NCBI RefSeq assembly: GCF_001984195.1
Contig: NZ_MTQN01000009.1
Coordinates: forward strand, 248,001-312,000
DNA: 64,000 nt
Direction: 5' to 3'
Source: Kribbella sp. ALI-6-A
Lineage (GTDB): Bacteria; Actinomycetota; Actinomycetes; Propionibacteriales; Kribbellaceae
The notes beneath the pieces are model-generated. The model did not search any database, was not told where the DNA came from, and saw nothing but the letters and a program-made list of their open reading frames with translations. Position numbers and translations under genes: made by a program. The first letter of the stretch is position 1; each line of letters begins with the position of its first letter. Of this stretch, positions 1 through 8,554 are shown piece by piece.

Positions 1-1
1 C

Positions 2-127
2 TGGCCCGTGCTCGAGGATTTCCCGCTGCGCGAATGTCTGGACATCGTGCTCATCGAGGAATGGGAGCATCGCCAGTACGCCGAACGCGACCTGACCGCG
101 CTCGCCGAACAACCACCCGCCGGCTGA
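2..127 (+). CDS. DinB/DUF664-family protein, C-terminal fragment
   Basis: Only the last 41 codons are in the window, in the frame ending at TGA 125-127. The tail contains the pattern FPLRECLDIVLIEEWEHRQYAERDL, here split as FPLRECL, then EEWEHRQYAERDL. This resembles the last helices of DinB-superfamily four-helix proteins, in which a histidine in an EEWEH-type helix helps bind a metal. Family members include thiol-dependent transferases and proteins of unknown substrate, so no reaction can be named. The next gene is convergent and ends 6 bp away. The family call is moderately sure because only the tail is visible. Confidence 0.6.
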   Translation, partial: WPVLEDFPLRECLDIVLIEEWEHRQYAERDLTALAEQPPAG

Positions 128-132
128 AGGCT

Positions 133-642
133 CTAGCGGGAGATCCCGACCCCGCTGCGCGCGTCACGCCCGTACTTCGCTAGCTCGGCCGGCAGGTCGA
201 GCGGGGCCACTCCGACCTTCGCCCGGTCGGCGTCGGTCAGCAGATCGGCTGGAATCAGCCAAACGATCTCGAACTCCAGCCCGTCGGGGTCCTTGCCGTA
301 CAGCGACTTCGTCGTCCCGTGGTCCGACTTGCCGACCAGCGCACCGGCCGCACTCAGCTTCTGCTCCAGGTCGGCGAGGTCGCCGAGCGTGTCGACCTCC
401 CAAGCGAGGTGGTAGAGCCCGACCGTCGCCCGGCCCGCGAGTGATGGCCCGGCCTGCGCGCCGATCTCGAACAGCCCGAGGTCGTGGTCGTTGGCCGACC
501 CCGGGGCCCGCAGGAACGCGCCGCCCCGAAAGGAGTCCCCGACCTCGGTGTAGCCGAACCCGAGCACGTCGCGGTAGAACCCGACGCTGCGCTCCAGGTC
601 CCCGACGTACAGCACCGCGTGATTCAGCCGAAAGATCGCCAT
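133..642 (-). CDS. VOC family protein (glyoxalase/extradiol dioxygenase fold)
   Basis: A 169-residue protein with the paired beta-alpha-beta-beta-beta modules of the vicinal oxygen chelate fold. The start of module one reads LNHAVLYVGDLERSVGFYRDVLGF, seen as LNHAVLYVGDLERS followed by FYRDVLGF. The second module has LYHLAWEVDTL and ends in DPDGLEFEIVW. Candidate metal ligands are the early His, the later His of YHLAWEV and the Glu of GLEFEI. An ATG 33 bp further upstream is possible, but the start at 642 gives the usual MAIFRLNH beginning and has GGGAG about 9 bp before it. The substrate is unknown; this fold covers dioxygenases, glyoxalases and antibiotic-binding proteins. Confidence 0.8.
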   Translation of the reverse strand: MAIFRLNHAVLYVGDLERSVGFYRDVLGFGYTEVGDSFRGGAFLRAPGSANDHDLGLFEIGAQAGPSLAGRATVGLYHLAWEVDTLGDLADLEQKLSAAGALVGKSDHGTTKSLYGKDPDGLEFEIVWLIPADLLTDADRAKVGVAPLDLPAELAKYGRDARSGVGISR

Positions 643-758
643 GTCCCCAACTCCCTGGTCGCCACTACCCACCACAGTAGTTGAACACTCAATGTGCGCG
701 CCGCACCTGGACCGGATCCGGCGGACAATGGGTCGAGTTGCCCGCTGAAAGGACAGTG

Positions 759-2435
759 ATGCGCGCGAGGGACGAGAACCGCCCGGGAATCCTGGTCCCT
801 CATCTCGGCTACGGCGCCGGCGCCGCGAAGGCGGTGATCGCGGTCGTGCCCGACGGCCCCCTGGTCGCGGAGCTGGTCGGCCCCCACCGGATGAAGCTGA
901 CCCCCGGCCCGGTCGAGCGAGTGCCGGGCTGGACCGGCGGACCTTACTCGCGCATCCCGCTGCCCGACGTACTGGAGCCGGGGACGTACTCCGTCCGCGT
1001 CGTCGCCGGCGAACAGGAACTGGTGTCCGAGCCGTTCGTGATCGCGCCCGAGCGACTGCAGCGGCAGACGATGTCCGACGTCCTGGCCTACTTCAAGGCG
1101 ATGCGGTCCAGCGGTGAGATCGACCGCAAGGACCGCGCGGCCCGCTTGTGGGGCGACGACTCCGGTACGACGGTCGACGCGCGCGGCGGCTGGCTCGACG
1201 CGAGTGGCGACACGAGCAAGTTCCTGTCGCACTTGACCTACACGTCGACGATGAGCCCACAGCAGATCCCGCTCTGCGCGTGGGCGATGATGGCGGCGCG
1301 GGACCAACTCGGCGCGGCGCTGACCAAGGTGCTCGGCGCGCGCCTTCGGGACGAAGCGCTCTGGGGCGCGGACTTCCTGCTCCGCTTCCGATCGCCCGAG
1401 GGATACTTCTACACGGGCATCTTCGACGCGCTCACGAAGCGGCTGGACGAGCGTGTGATCACCGCGCCGCTGCAGGACTGCGTCCGCACCAGCCGCTACC
1501 AGGCGGCGTACCGGCACGGTGGTGGGCCGGCGATCGCGGCGCTCGCTCGCGCCTCCACCCTCGACGACGACGGCGACCACAGCCGCGCCGAATACCTGAC
1601 CGCCGCGCGCGAAGGCTTCGAGCATCTGGAGCAGCACAACCTGGAGTACCTGTTCGACGGCACCGAGTCGATCGTCGACGACTACACAGCCCTGCTCGCC
1701 GCGACCGAACTCGTCGCCGCCGGCGAAACCGGCGGCCCACTAGAGGCCGCCCGCCGCCGAGCCGCCTCCCTCACCCAGCGCTATGTAGGCGAGACTCCCG
1801 GCTGGTTCCGCGCCGACGAGCTCGGCCGGCCGTTCTTCCACGCGGCCGAACCCGGCCTGCCGATCCTCGCCCTGCTCCGCTTCGCCGAGATCCTGCCGGA
1901 CACCCCGGAAGCCGAGCCCGCCCGCCGGACCGCCGTCCAGGCCATGCACGACGTCCTCGAGCGCACGGCGTCCGTTCCCAATCCCTTCGGTTATCCGCGC
2001 ACGCTCGTCCAGCCGTCGGACGGCGTACCGCGGGAGGCCTTCTTCTTCCCGCACGCCAACGAAACCGGCTACTGGTGGCAGGGCGAGAACGCCGCGATCG
2101 CCTCCCTCGCCGCCGCTGCCAACGCCTGTGCACAACTCGGCGGCAACACCCGTGAGCTGAGGGCCTTCGCCGACGACCAGCTCGCCTGGATCACCGGCCG
2201 CAACCCGTTCGACACCTCGATGCTGCACGGCCGCGGCCGCAACAACGCCGACTACTCGTCGGACTTCCCGAACCTGCCCGGCGGCATCGTCAACGGCATC
2301 ACCTCGGGCTGGACCGACGAGAACGACATCGCCTTCCTGCCCGACGACGCGCCCGAGGGCGACAGCTGGCGCTGGGCCGAGCAGTGGATCCCCCACACCG
2401 GCTGGTTCCTGCTGGCCGTCGCCTCAGCCCGCTGA
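759..2435 (+). CDS. Glycoside hydrolase family 9-type enzyme with N-terminal Ig-like domain
   Basis: A 558-residue protein without a signal peptide, so probably cytoplasmic. Residues about 10-100 look like the Ig-like domain that precedes the catalytic barrel of many GH9 enzymes (sheet pattern ending in LEPGTYSVRVV). The (alpha/alpha)6 region follows: GGWLDASGDTSKFL near residue 147 is the GH9 DAGD-type site, with Asp147 and Asp151 as candidate base residues. Later come ENAAIASL, the ITGRNPFDTSMLHGRG segment and a C-terminal EQWIPHTGW carrying a candidate acid Glu. An earlier in-frame ATG exists at 681, but ATG 759 has GAAAGGA 5 bp upstream. Likely acts on imported beta-linked oligosaccharides; the exact sugar is not readable. 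Its end overlaps the convergent gene by 12 bp. Confidence 0.8.
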   Translation: MRARDENRPGILVPHLGYGAGAAKAVIAVVPDGPLVAELVGPHRMKLTPGPVERVPGWTGGPYSRIPLPDVLEPGTYSVRVVAGEQELVSEPFVIAPERLQRQTMSDVLAYFKAMRSSGEIDRKDRAARLWGDDSGTTVDARGGWLDASGDTSKFLSHLTYTSTMSPQQIPLCAWAMMAARDQLGAALTKVLGARLRDEALWGADFLLRFRSPEGYFYTGIFDALTKRLDERVITAPLQDCVRTSRYQAAYRHGGGPAIAALARASTLDDDGDHSRAEYLTAAREGFEHLEQHNLEYLFDGTESIVDDYTALLAATELVAAGETGGPLEAARRRAASLTQRYVGETPGWFRADELGRPFFHAAEPGLPILALLRFAEILPDTPEAEPARRTAVQAMHDVLERTASVPNPFGYPRTLVQPSDGVPREAFFFPHANETGYWWQGENAAIASLAAAANACAQLGGNTRELRAFADDQLAWITGRNPFDTSMLHGRGRNNADYSSDFPNLPGGIVNGITSGWTDENDIAFLPDDAPEGDSWRWAEQWIPHTGWFLLAVASAR

Positions 2436-3410
2436 CCCGAGCAGCTCGGCGAGCAGCGTTCCCGTCTCGGGCTCGTCGCCGGTCCCGCCTGCGTGGGCAA
2501 GCGTGACCTGGTGGGACAGGTCCGCCGAGTGGTAGCTCACGGTGAAATAGCCGAAGATCCCGCCGGTGTGCCCCCACAGGACCAGGCCGCCGGACAGAGT
2601 CCGCTGCTCGATCCCGAGCCCGTACGCCGTACCGTCACCGCTCGGCACGACGGTGAGCATCTCGGCGAGCTCGTCCGCACCGAGCAGCTCCCCGCCCAGA
2701 ACGGCCGCGTAGAACCGGTTCAGGTCGTCCGCCGTCGACACCACCTGCCCGGCCGCCCACGCCTGGGACGGGTTCATCCGAGCGCAGTCGACCAGCTCAC
2801 CGCCGGACTCCAGATAGGCATGCAAGTGCGGATCCGGCAGGTCCACCGCGTCCCCCGGCACCTGGGTCCGGGTCAGCCCGAGCGGTTCGAGGATGCGGGC
2901 CCGCACCTCGTCGGCGTACGGGCGGCCGGTGACGGCCTCGATCAACAGGCCGAGCGCGATGTAGTTGGTGTTCGAGTAGGACCAGTCGGCCTGCACCCGC
3001 GGCTTCCCGACGACGGCCGCGAGCGTCTCGGCCGGATCCCAGTGGTCGTACCGGATCCGCAGGAGCCCGGCCACGTCCGGCAGGTCGTCGGTGTAGTTGT
3101 ACAGCCGGCTGGTGTGGTTGAGCAGCTGTCGCAGCGTGATGTCCGCAGGCACGTTCGGCAGCTGGGCCGTCACCGCCTCGTCGAGCCGCAACCGGCCCTC
3201 ACCCACCAGCTGCAGTACGACGACCGCCGTGAACGTCTTCGTGATGCTGCCCGCCCGGAACCAGCTCTCCGGGTCGACGGGCGAACGCGACGACCGCTCC
3301 CCCACCCCGCTCACACCGATCCAGTCGCCCTCGGGCGAACGCCGGTGCAGCAGCACTCCGGACGCGCCGTTCGTCACCAACGAGTTCAGCGTGCTCTGCG
3401 GCTTCTCCAC
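2424..3410 (-). CDS. Serine hydrolase, class C beta-lactamase-like
   Basis: A 328-residue protein of the beta-lactamase/DD-peptidase/esterase superfamily. The nucleophile motif is SITK in AGSITKTFTAVVVLQ, the second motif is YSN in YSNTNYIALGLLIE, and the third is HTGG in GHTGGIFGYF. No signal peptide is seen, which points to a cytoplasmic esterase or peptidase rather than a true beta-lactamase. Translation starts at GTG 3410, only 9 bp after the stop of the SRPBCC gene, so the two are probably co-transcribed. No clear Shine-Dalgarno is seen, consistent with coupling. Its last 12 bp overlap the end of the GH9 gene on the other strand. Confidence 0.83.
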   Translation of the reverse strand: MEKPQSTLNSLVTNGASGVLLHRRSPEGDWIGVSGVGERSSRSPVDPESWFRAGSITKTFTAVVVLQLVGEGRLRLDEAVTAQLPNVPADITLRQLLNHTSRLYNYTDDLPDVAGLLRIRYDHWDPAETLAAVVGKPRVQADWSYSNTNYIALGLLIEAVTGRPYADEVRARILEPLGLTRTQVPGDAVDLPDPHLHAYLESGGELVDCARMNPSQAWAAGQVVSTADDLNRFYAAVLGGELLGADELAEMLTVVPSGDGTAYGLGIEQRTLSGGLVLWGHTGGIFGYFTVSYHSADLSHQVTLAHAGGTGDEPETGTLLAELLGSAG

Positions 3411-3419
3411 GCACGGAGG

Positions 3420-3881
3420 TTACTCGCGAGGTTGCCGCTCCGGCTGCTCGACGGTCGCCTTGATCCCGCTCAAGGTCCGCTGCAGAGCCTCGTCGATGGA
3501 CGGGCCCTCGGCGTTCTCGGTGTGCAGCCGGACCGTCAGCTGCGCCGTGCCGTCGGCGATGAAGCCGACCTCGAGCTCGCCGTGGTACTCGTGCGGGCCG
3601 GGAGCGGACCAGCGGATCTTCCGGTCCTCCTCGACGATGTCGAGCATCGCCTCGCTGCGCTCCTCGTGCTGGTCGACCACGGCGGCCACCTCGACCCGCT
3701 CGTGCACGGGTTCGCCGGGCCGGCGGGCCTCCGCGCCCTGGGACTCCCGGGACGGCTCGTCGAGGCGGTGCGCCTCGGTCATCTGCGGCAGGTACTCCGG
3801 CAGCCGCTCGACGTCGGACAGGTAGTCGAACAGCACGTTCGGTGCGACGTCCACCACGGTCGAGGCTTCGTAGTCACCCAT
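3420..3881 (-). CDS. SRPBCC family protein (polyketide cyclase/START-like)
   Basis: A 153-residue helix-grip protein. The N-terminus has the family hallmark of a first strand then VLFDYLSDVERLPEYLPQM (seen as LFDYLSDVERLPEYLP), and the C-terminal long helix reads EALQRTLSGIKATVEQ. Such proteins have a deep hydrophobic pocket for lipids, polyketides or other small molecules, and no catalytic residue can be assigned. AAGGAC lies about 8 bp before ATG 3881. It is the first gene of a two-gene unit with the serine hydrolase and is divergent from the GAF-ANTAR gene. Confidence 0.75.
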   Translation of the reverse strand: MGDYEASTVVDVAPNVLFDYLSDVERLPEYLPQMTEAHRLDEPSRESQGAEARRPGEPVHERVEVAAVVDQHEERSEAMLDIVEEDRKIRWSAPGPHEYHGELEVGFIADGTAQLTVRLHTENAEGPSIDEALQRTLSGIKATVEQPERQPRE

Positions 3882-4036
3882 CGAATCCGTCCTTGTCTCG
3901 AGAGCACCCGTACCACGCCCGGGTACCCGCGGCCGCCCGGTGGAAACAGCTCGCGACGACCGCCGGCCTGGGCGACCGGCAGGGCATCATCGGGGAGTTA
4001 TGTGCAACCGTGGGAACGGCCGGGCATCATATGCAC

Positions 4037-4780
4037 ATGACGGAGCGGGACTCGGCCTCGGCGGTTGAGAAGCAGCAGTTGCAGCAGGCGCTGGAGCACG
4101 AGGGCCCCGAGCCCGTCGTGGCCACGGTGTTCGCCCAGCTGGCGATCGAGTTGCACGACGCCGAGGGCCTCGACGAGACGGTCGACGCCGTCGTCCAGTT
4201 CGCCCTCCAGGCCGAGGCCTGCACGTACGCCGGGGTGGTGCTGTCCGCCCCCGGCGGCTGGGAGATCGGCGCGGTCACCGACCCGCTGGTGACCAAGATC
4301 TACCAGGAGCAGCTCGACGCGGGCGAGGGTCCGCTGATCGTCGCGCTCACCGGGGGCACCACCGTGCACGTCGACGACATCGCGGCCGAGACCCGCTGGC
4401 CCGCCTGGCGCGAGCGCCTCACGTCGTACGGCGTGGGCTCGGTGCTGCACGTCCCGATGTGGTCCGGTGACCAGATGCTCGGCGTGCTGAGCCTGTACAA
4501 CGGGAGCCCGCACGCGTTCGACGCCGACGACGAGGCGATCGCACACATCCTGGCCCGGCACGCCTCGGTGGCGGTCGCCTCGGCGCGCGACGGCGAGTCG
4601 ATGACCGCGGCGGTCGACGCCCGCAAGCTGGTCGGCCAGGCGATGGGCATCCTGATGGAACGCTTCGGCCTGGACGAGGCACGCGCGTTCGAGATCCTCA
4701 AGCGCTACTCCCAGCACACGAACACCAAACTGAGGGACGTCGCCCAGCAACTGATCGACACCCGTAAGCTGCCCCAGTGA
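4037..4780 (+). CDS. GAF and ANTAR domain-containing regulator
   Basis: A 247-residue cytoplasmic sensor. Residues about 30-180 form a GAF domain (VDAVVQFALQAEACTYAGVVL through VGSVLHVPMW and DDEAIAHILARHASVAVA). The last 55 residues are an ANTAR RNA-binding domain: DARKLVGQAMGILMERFGL, then AFEILKRYSQHTNTKLRDVAQQL. ANTAR proteins bind two-hairpin RNA motifs and prevent termination, so this is a likely antiterminator switched by a GAF ligand. Two in-frame ATGs (4031, 4037) are possible. CATCAT lies 6 nt before 4037, which suits the leaderless spacing used elsewhere here. A close paralogue lies at 21296. Confidence 0.88.
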   Translation: MTERDSASAVEKQQLQQALEHEGPEPVVATVFAQLAIELHDAEGLDETVDAVVQFALQAEACTYAGVVLSAPGGWEIGAVTDPLVTKIYQEQLDAGEGPLIVALTGGTTVHVDDIAAETRWPAWRERLTSYGVGSVLHVPMWSGDQMLGVLSLYNGSPHAFDADDEAIAHILARHASVAVASARDGESMTAAVDARKLVGQAMGILMERFGLDEARAFEILKRYSQHTNTKLRDVAQQLIDTRKLPQ

Positions 4781-4923
4781 CCACTGCGCCGCCCGCGGCC
4801 CGCAACCGCCGCCGACCAGGTCCCGGTTGCACTGTGACGAAGACTTCGCCATCGGATGCGTAACACAACCTTGCTCTGGGCACCTAGGAGGACGAGCGCA
4901 GACCAGCCCGGAGGACGACGCCC

Positions 4924-5241
4924 GTGACGGACCCGTACGCCGAGATCAACGGCCACCAGGTGATCGATCTGCACCGGGTGACCTCGGAGGGCCGATTCTC
5001 CGCCGGACCGGTCTGCATCCGCTGCGACGCGCACTTCGACGACCGTCGCGAGATCGAGAACACGGCGTGCCCGGTGCCGTTCTCCACCGGCAACCACGAC
5101 CTGCTGGTCGACCCCGACGACGGCTTGCTGTACTGCACCCGCTGCCCGCTGGTCGCCTACGACCTCGCCGACGCCGCGAGCGAGGAGCCCTGCCCCGGGC
5201 CGCTGCGCGGTCAGCGCCCCTGGCGAAGCGACCGCCGGTAA
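4924..5241 (+). CDS. Hypothetical protein with two CxxC pairs
   Basis: A 105-residue protein I do not recognise. It has CIRC at residues 31-34 and CTRC at 71-74, a spacing suited to a single zinc or iron site, plus an isolated Cys49. The rest is hydrophilic, with no signal peptide or membrane helix. GTG 4924 has CGGAGGA 6-7 bp upstream. It lies between a GAF-ANTAR sensor and the rsbQP pair, all on one strand, but the gaps of 143 and 42 bp do not prove an operon. A small zinc-ribbon regulator or redox protein are both possible. Confidence 0.6.
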   Translation: MTDPYAEINGHQVIDLHRVTSEGRFSAGPVCIRCDAHFDDRREIENTACPVPFSTGNHDLLVDPDDGLLYCTRCPLVAYDLADAASEEPCPGPLRGQRPWRSDRR

Positions 5242-5283
5242 GTCGCTGCCGGCAGAGTCCGGCCGGGCTGCGAAGATGTCGGC

Positions 5284-6087
5284 GTGAACATCCTGCGCCG
5301 AAACAACGTGACGACCACCGGTACCCCGGACGGCCGCACGGTTCTGCTGGCCCACGGCTTCGGCTGCGACCAGAACATGTGGCGACTGACCGTCCCGGCT
5401 CTGGCCGCTGACCACCGGGTCGCCCTGTTCGACTACGTCGGCGCCGGCCGATCGGATCTGACCGCGTTCGATCCGCAGCGGTACTCGACGCTCGAGGGGT
5501 ACGCCGACGACGTGGTCGAGGTGTGCACCGCGCTCGACCTGCACGACGCGGTGTTCGTCGGGCATTCGGTCAGCGCGATGATCGGCGTCCTGGCGGCCCG
5601 CAAGGCGCCGGAGCGGATCGGCGCTCTGGTGATGGTCGCGCCGTCGCCGTGCTACCTGAACGACGGTGACTACCGCGGCGGGTTCGACCGCGCCGACATC
5701 GAGGAGCTGCTGGCCTCACTGGAGTCCAACTATCTCGGCTGGTCGTCGGCGATGGCGCCGGTGATCATGGGCAACCCCGAGCGGCCCGAGCTCGGCGAGG
5801 AGCTGACGACGAGCTTCTGCGCGACCGACCCGGCGATGGCCCGGGTCTTCGCCCGGACGACGTTCCTGTCCGACTCCCGGGACGACCTGGCCTCGGTGAA
5901 GGTGCCGACGCTGATCCTCGAGGCGACCGAGGACGTGATCGCGCCGCGTGCGGTCGGCGCCTACACGCACGCCGCGATCGAGGGGTCGAAGCTCGTCACG
6001 CTGGACGCGACCGGTCACTGTCCCCACCTGTCCGCGCCGGCCGCGACCAACCGGGCGATCACCGAGTTCCTCGCCGACCTGGGGTGA
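5284..6087 (+). CDS. rsbQ: RsbQ-type alpha/beta hydrolase, stress-signalling partner of RsbP
   Basis: A 267-residue alpha/beta hydrolase that matches Bacillus RsbQ along its length. Shared blocks are HGFGCDQNMW, RVALFDYVGAGRSDL, FVGHSVSAMIG, MVAPSPCYLND and GHCPHLS. The inferred triad is Ser95 in GHSVS, Asp217 and His245. In Bacillus, RsbQ is needed for the PAS-PP2C phosphatase RsbP to respond to energy stress, probably by making or handling a small ligand for its PAS domain. The next gene is exactly such a PAS-PP2C protein and overlaps this one by 4 bp (GTGA), so they are translationally coupled. Start is GTG 5284. A karrikin/strigolactone-receptor-like hydrolase role is the main alternative. 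Confidence 0.88.
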   Translation: MNILRRNNVTTTGTPDGRTVLLAHGFGCDQNMWRLTVPALAADHRVALFDYVGAGRSDLTAFDPQRYSTLEGYADDVVEVCTALDLHDAVFVGHSVSAMIGVLAARKAPERIGALVMVAPSPCYLNDGDYRGGFDRADIEELLASLESNYLGWSSAMAPVIMGNPERPELGEELTTSFCATDPAMARVFARTTFLSDSRDDLASVKVPTLILEATEDVIAPRAVGAYTHAAIEGSKLVTLDATGHCPHLSAPAATNRAITEFLADLG

Positions 6088-7301
6088 TCGTCACGGACAG
6101 CACCGAGGAGGTCTACGAGACCGCGCCGAGCGGGCACCTGTCGACGACGATGGACGGCACGATCGTCAAGATCAACGCGACCCTACTCGGCTGGCTCGGC
6201 CTGACCCGGGATGCCGTGATCGGGCGGATGCGGTTCGCGGACCTGCTGACGATCGGCGGCAGGCTGTACAACGAGACGCACCTGGCACCGTCGTTGCGGA
6301 TGCAGGGCGCGGTCAGCGGCATCGCGCTCGAGCTCAAGCGTGACGACGGCGGCCGGTTTCCGGTGCTGGTGTCGTCGGTGGTCAAGTACGACGAGACCGG
6401 CGAGCCGGTCCTGATCCGGACGACGGTCTTCGACGCGCAGATCCGGCGCGCGTACGAGGAGGAGCTGCTGCGGGGCCGCCAGGTGGCCGAGGAGGCCCGG
6501 CAGCAGGCCGACCTCGCGCGACACGAAGCCGAGATCGCCCACCGTCAGGCCGAGGCCGATCGTGCCCAGCTCCAGGACGCGCTCTCGGTGCTCCAGCAGG
6601 CGCTGCTGCCAGAACGGCTCCCCGACGTACCGGGGCTCGAAACCGCGTCGTACTACCACACCGCTTCCGCGATCCAGCTCGGCGGCGACTTCTACGACCT
6701 GTTCGCCGTCGACCAGGAACGCTGGGGATTTTTCCTCGGCGACGTCTGCGGCAAGGGGCCCGCGGCCGCCGCAGTGACCTCGCTCGCCCGCTACACCCTG
6801 CGCGCGGCGGCGCTGCACGACCCCGGATCGGCCCTCGCGGCGCTCAACGCGCTGCTGAACGAGCGTTTCGCGACCGGTGACCCGCGCTACTGCACCGCCG
6901 TCTTCGGCACTCTCCGGCCGGATCCGGACACCGGGCAGGTCGCCGTCGAGTTCGCCTCCGGCGGTCACCCGCCACCACTGCTGATCCGTGCCGGCGGCAC
7001 CGCCGACTTCGTCCACACCACCGACGGAACGCTGCTCGGGATCCTGCCGTCCGGCGAGTTCCCACCGACCCAGCTGCTGCTCGAGCCCGGCGACACTCTC
7101 CTGCTCTACACCGACGGCCTCACCGAAGCCCGCGTCGACGAGGACGAGTTCTACGGCGAGCAGGCGCTGCGCACCCTCGCCCTCCGGTACGCCGGCGCGC
7201 CCGCGAGCGAGCTGGTCGAGGCCCTGTCCGAGGTCCTGACCAGCTTCGGCGTACCGCTCGCGGACGACACCGCCTTGCTCGCCCTCCGGGCCACGCCTTA
7301 G
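6084..7301 (+). CDS. rsbP: RsbP-type PAS domain PP2C phosphatase
   Basis: A 405-residue cytoplasmic protein. A PAS domain (about residues 15-130; GTIVKINATLLGWLGLTRDAV) is followed by an alanine/glutamate-rich coiled-coil linker (about 135-180), then a SpoIIE/PP2C phosphatase domain. The last holds LPERLPDVPGLE, GGDFYDLF with the first metal aspartate, GDVCGKGPAAA, and LLLYTDGLTEA with the second metal site. It should dephosphorylate a STAS anti-anti-sigma protein such as the one at 18907 and so free a SigB/SigF-type sigma factor such as the one at 40625; both partners are inferred. The GTG start overlaps the rsbQ stop. Confidence 0.88.
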   Translation: MIVTDSTEEVYETAPSGHLSTTMDGTIVKINATLLGWLGLTRDAVIGRMRFADLLTIGGRLYNETHLAPSLRMQGAVSGIALELKRDDGGRFPVLVSSVVKYDETGEPVLIRTTVFDAQIRRAYEEELLRGRQVAEEARQQADLARHEAEIAHRQAEADRAQLQDALSVLQQALLPERLPDVPGLETASYYHTASAIQLGGDFYDLFAVDQERWGFFLGDVCGKGPAAAAVTSLARYTLRAAALHDPGSALAALNALLNERFATGDPRYCTAVFGTLRPDPDTGQVAVEFASGGHPPPLLIRAGGTADFVHTTDGTLLGILPSGEFPPTQLLLEPGDTLLLYTDGLTEARVDEDEFYGEQALRTLALRYAGAPASELVEALSEVLTSFGVPLADDTALLALRATP

Positions 7302-7582
7302 TCCGCGGAGACCTTCACCCCACGAGCGGCCGCGACCTCCAGCGCCTCGCGCGCCGGTGCCGTCATCCACCGCAGCGGCTGGTCCAGCACGCGGGACACG
7401 ATCGGCTCCTCCAGGTGCAGGATCTCGGCCACCCGACGCAGGGCGTCGGCCTCATCAGTTGCCGAGTACAACAAATGGATCACCTCGTGGCGGTGGGCGT
7501 AGACGCTGAGCGTCGCCGCCGCCAACCCCGGATCGACCGCGTCCGGCCGAACCTCCTCAACACTGTCCCCGTGAGTCTTCAT
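7298..7582 (-). CDS. Hypothetical protein, weakly GyrA-helix-like
   Basis: A 94-residue helical protein. The stretch RHEVIHLLYSATDEADALRRV, then ILHLEEPIVSRVLDQPLRWMT, weakly recalls the helical segment in topoisomerase subunit A before its C-terminal domain, where LDMQLRRLT occurs. There is no catalytic tyrosine and no DNA-gate domain, so it is not a topoisomerase. Its stop codon overlaps the rsbP stop on the other strand, a tail-to-tail arrangement. I cannot name a role; coding character is supported by high third-position GC and a clean helix pattern. Confidence 0.55.
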   Translation of the reverse strand: MKTHGDSVEEVRPDAVDPGLAAATLSVYAHRHEVIHLLYSATDEADALRRVAEILHLEEPIVSRVLDQPLRWMTAPAREALEVAAARGVKVSAD

Positions 7583-7624
7583 GACTCCACAACGCGCCAG
7601 CGGACCCGTCTGTCACGCGCGGCC

Positions 7625-8449
7625 TCACCGAAGCTGGAAGCCCCTGACCCGGAGCGCCTCGCGCAGGTGCTCGCGGCCGTTGAGGCCGGCCACGCTGCCG
7701 AAGCGAGCCGCCACCCGGCGTACCCAGCTCTGCGGCAGTCCCGCGGCGGCGTAGTACCGGTTGAGCAGTTGTTCGTAGGCCTCGACGTGCGCCGCCTGCG
7801 GTTCCAGCGCGTATTGCTCGTGGTGCAGAACTGCCTGCTGCGGAAGCCTTGGTTTGACCGTCGTCTCGTCGTACCGGTCGGGACGGCCGACGGTCAGCCC
7901 GAACACCGGGAAGACGTTCGGCGGCAGGTCGAGCTCCGCGGCCACCTCGAGCGGCCGGTTGCGGATCGCGCCGACGAACACTGTGCCGAGCCCGAGCGAT
8001 TCGGCGGCCAGCGCCGCGTTCTGTGCCGCGAGCGCGACGTCCACGAACCCGAGCAGCGCGGCCTCGACGAAGTCCGCGCCCTCCGACGACGCCTGCCCGA
8101 TCTGCTCGGTCACCTGGCGGGCCCGCGCGAGGTCGGCGAGCCACACGAGCAGCAACGGCGCCTGGGCGATGAAATCCTGCTCACCGGCGAGCTCGGCCAG
8201 CCTGGTACGGCGTTCCTGGTCCCGTACGGCGACGACGCTCCACAGCTGGAGGTTGCCGGAGGTGGGCGCCGACTGCGCCGCGGCGACCAACGCCGACAGC
8301 GTTTCGTCGGAGACCGGGTCCGGCCGGTAGCTCCGCACCGAGCGGTGAGCCAACTGCTGGGCGAGCACCTCGTTCCACACCGCCGGCGGCTCGATCGGCG
8401 CCTCGCCGCCGTACCGGAGCCGGTAGGAGGTATCGGGCGAAAGCGTCAT
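7625..8449 (-). CDS. Nitroreductase-family flavin oxidoreductase
   Basis: A 274-residue FMN enzyme of the NfsA/Frp-like branch. It has LAHRSVRSYRPDPVSDETL at the N-terminus, AAQSAPTSGNLQLWSVVAV for FMN binding, and SLGLGTVFVGAIRN before the C-terminal GLTVGRP. Such enzymes use NAD(P)H to reduce nitroaromatics, quinones or flavins. A longer reading from 8536 exists, but the start at 8449 has GTGAGGACC just upstream and begins MTLSPDTSYR as expected. It lies 105 bp downstream of the MarR gene on the same strand, so it may share its control. Confidence 0.82.
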   Translation of the reverse strand: MTLSPDTSYRLRYGGEAPIEPPAVWNEVLAQQLAHRSVRSYRPDPVSDETLSALVAAAQSAPTSGNLQLWSVVAVRDQERRTRLAELAGEQDFIAQAPLLLVWLADLARARQVTEQIGQASSEGADFVEAALLGFVDVALAAQNAALAAESLGLGTVFVGAIRNRPLEVAAELDLPPNVFPVFGLTVGRPDRYDETTVKPRLPQQAVLHHEQYALEPQAAHVEAYEQLLNRYYAAAGLPQSWVRRVAARFGSVAGLNGREHLREALRVRGFQLR

Positions 8450-8554
8450 CTGCTGGTCCTCACCGAAGCGTCGAAAGCCGGGTCCATCGGTAGCCAGGGT
8501 AAGGACGCTCCCCCGCACGGCCCCACCGCCGTCCACCGGCCGGACGAGACGAGC

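Noticed and set aside
681..758. Longer N-terminus for the GH9-type protein
   Set aside because: No ribosome-binding site precedes ATG 681 and the extra residues lack family likeness; ATG 759 has GAAAGGA.
7298..7582. Possible topoisomerase subunit A fragment
   Set aside because: The resemblance is limited to one helical stretch; no catalytic tyrosine or DNA-gate domain exists.
7610..7640. TGTCACG near 7610 as an ECF41-type promoter
   Set aside because: No CGTC or TGTC lies 16 bp downstream, and no suitably placed gene follows.
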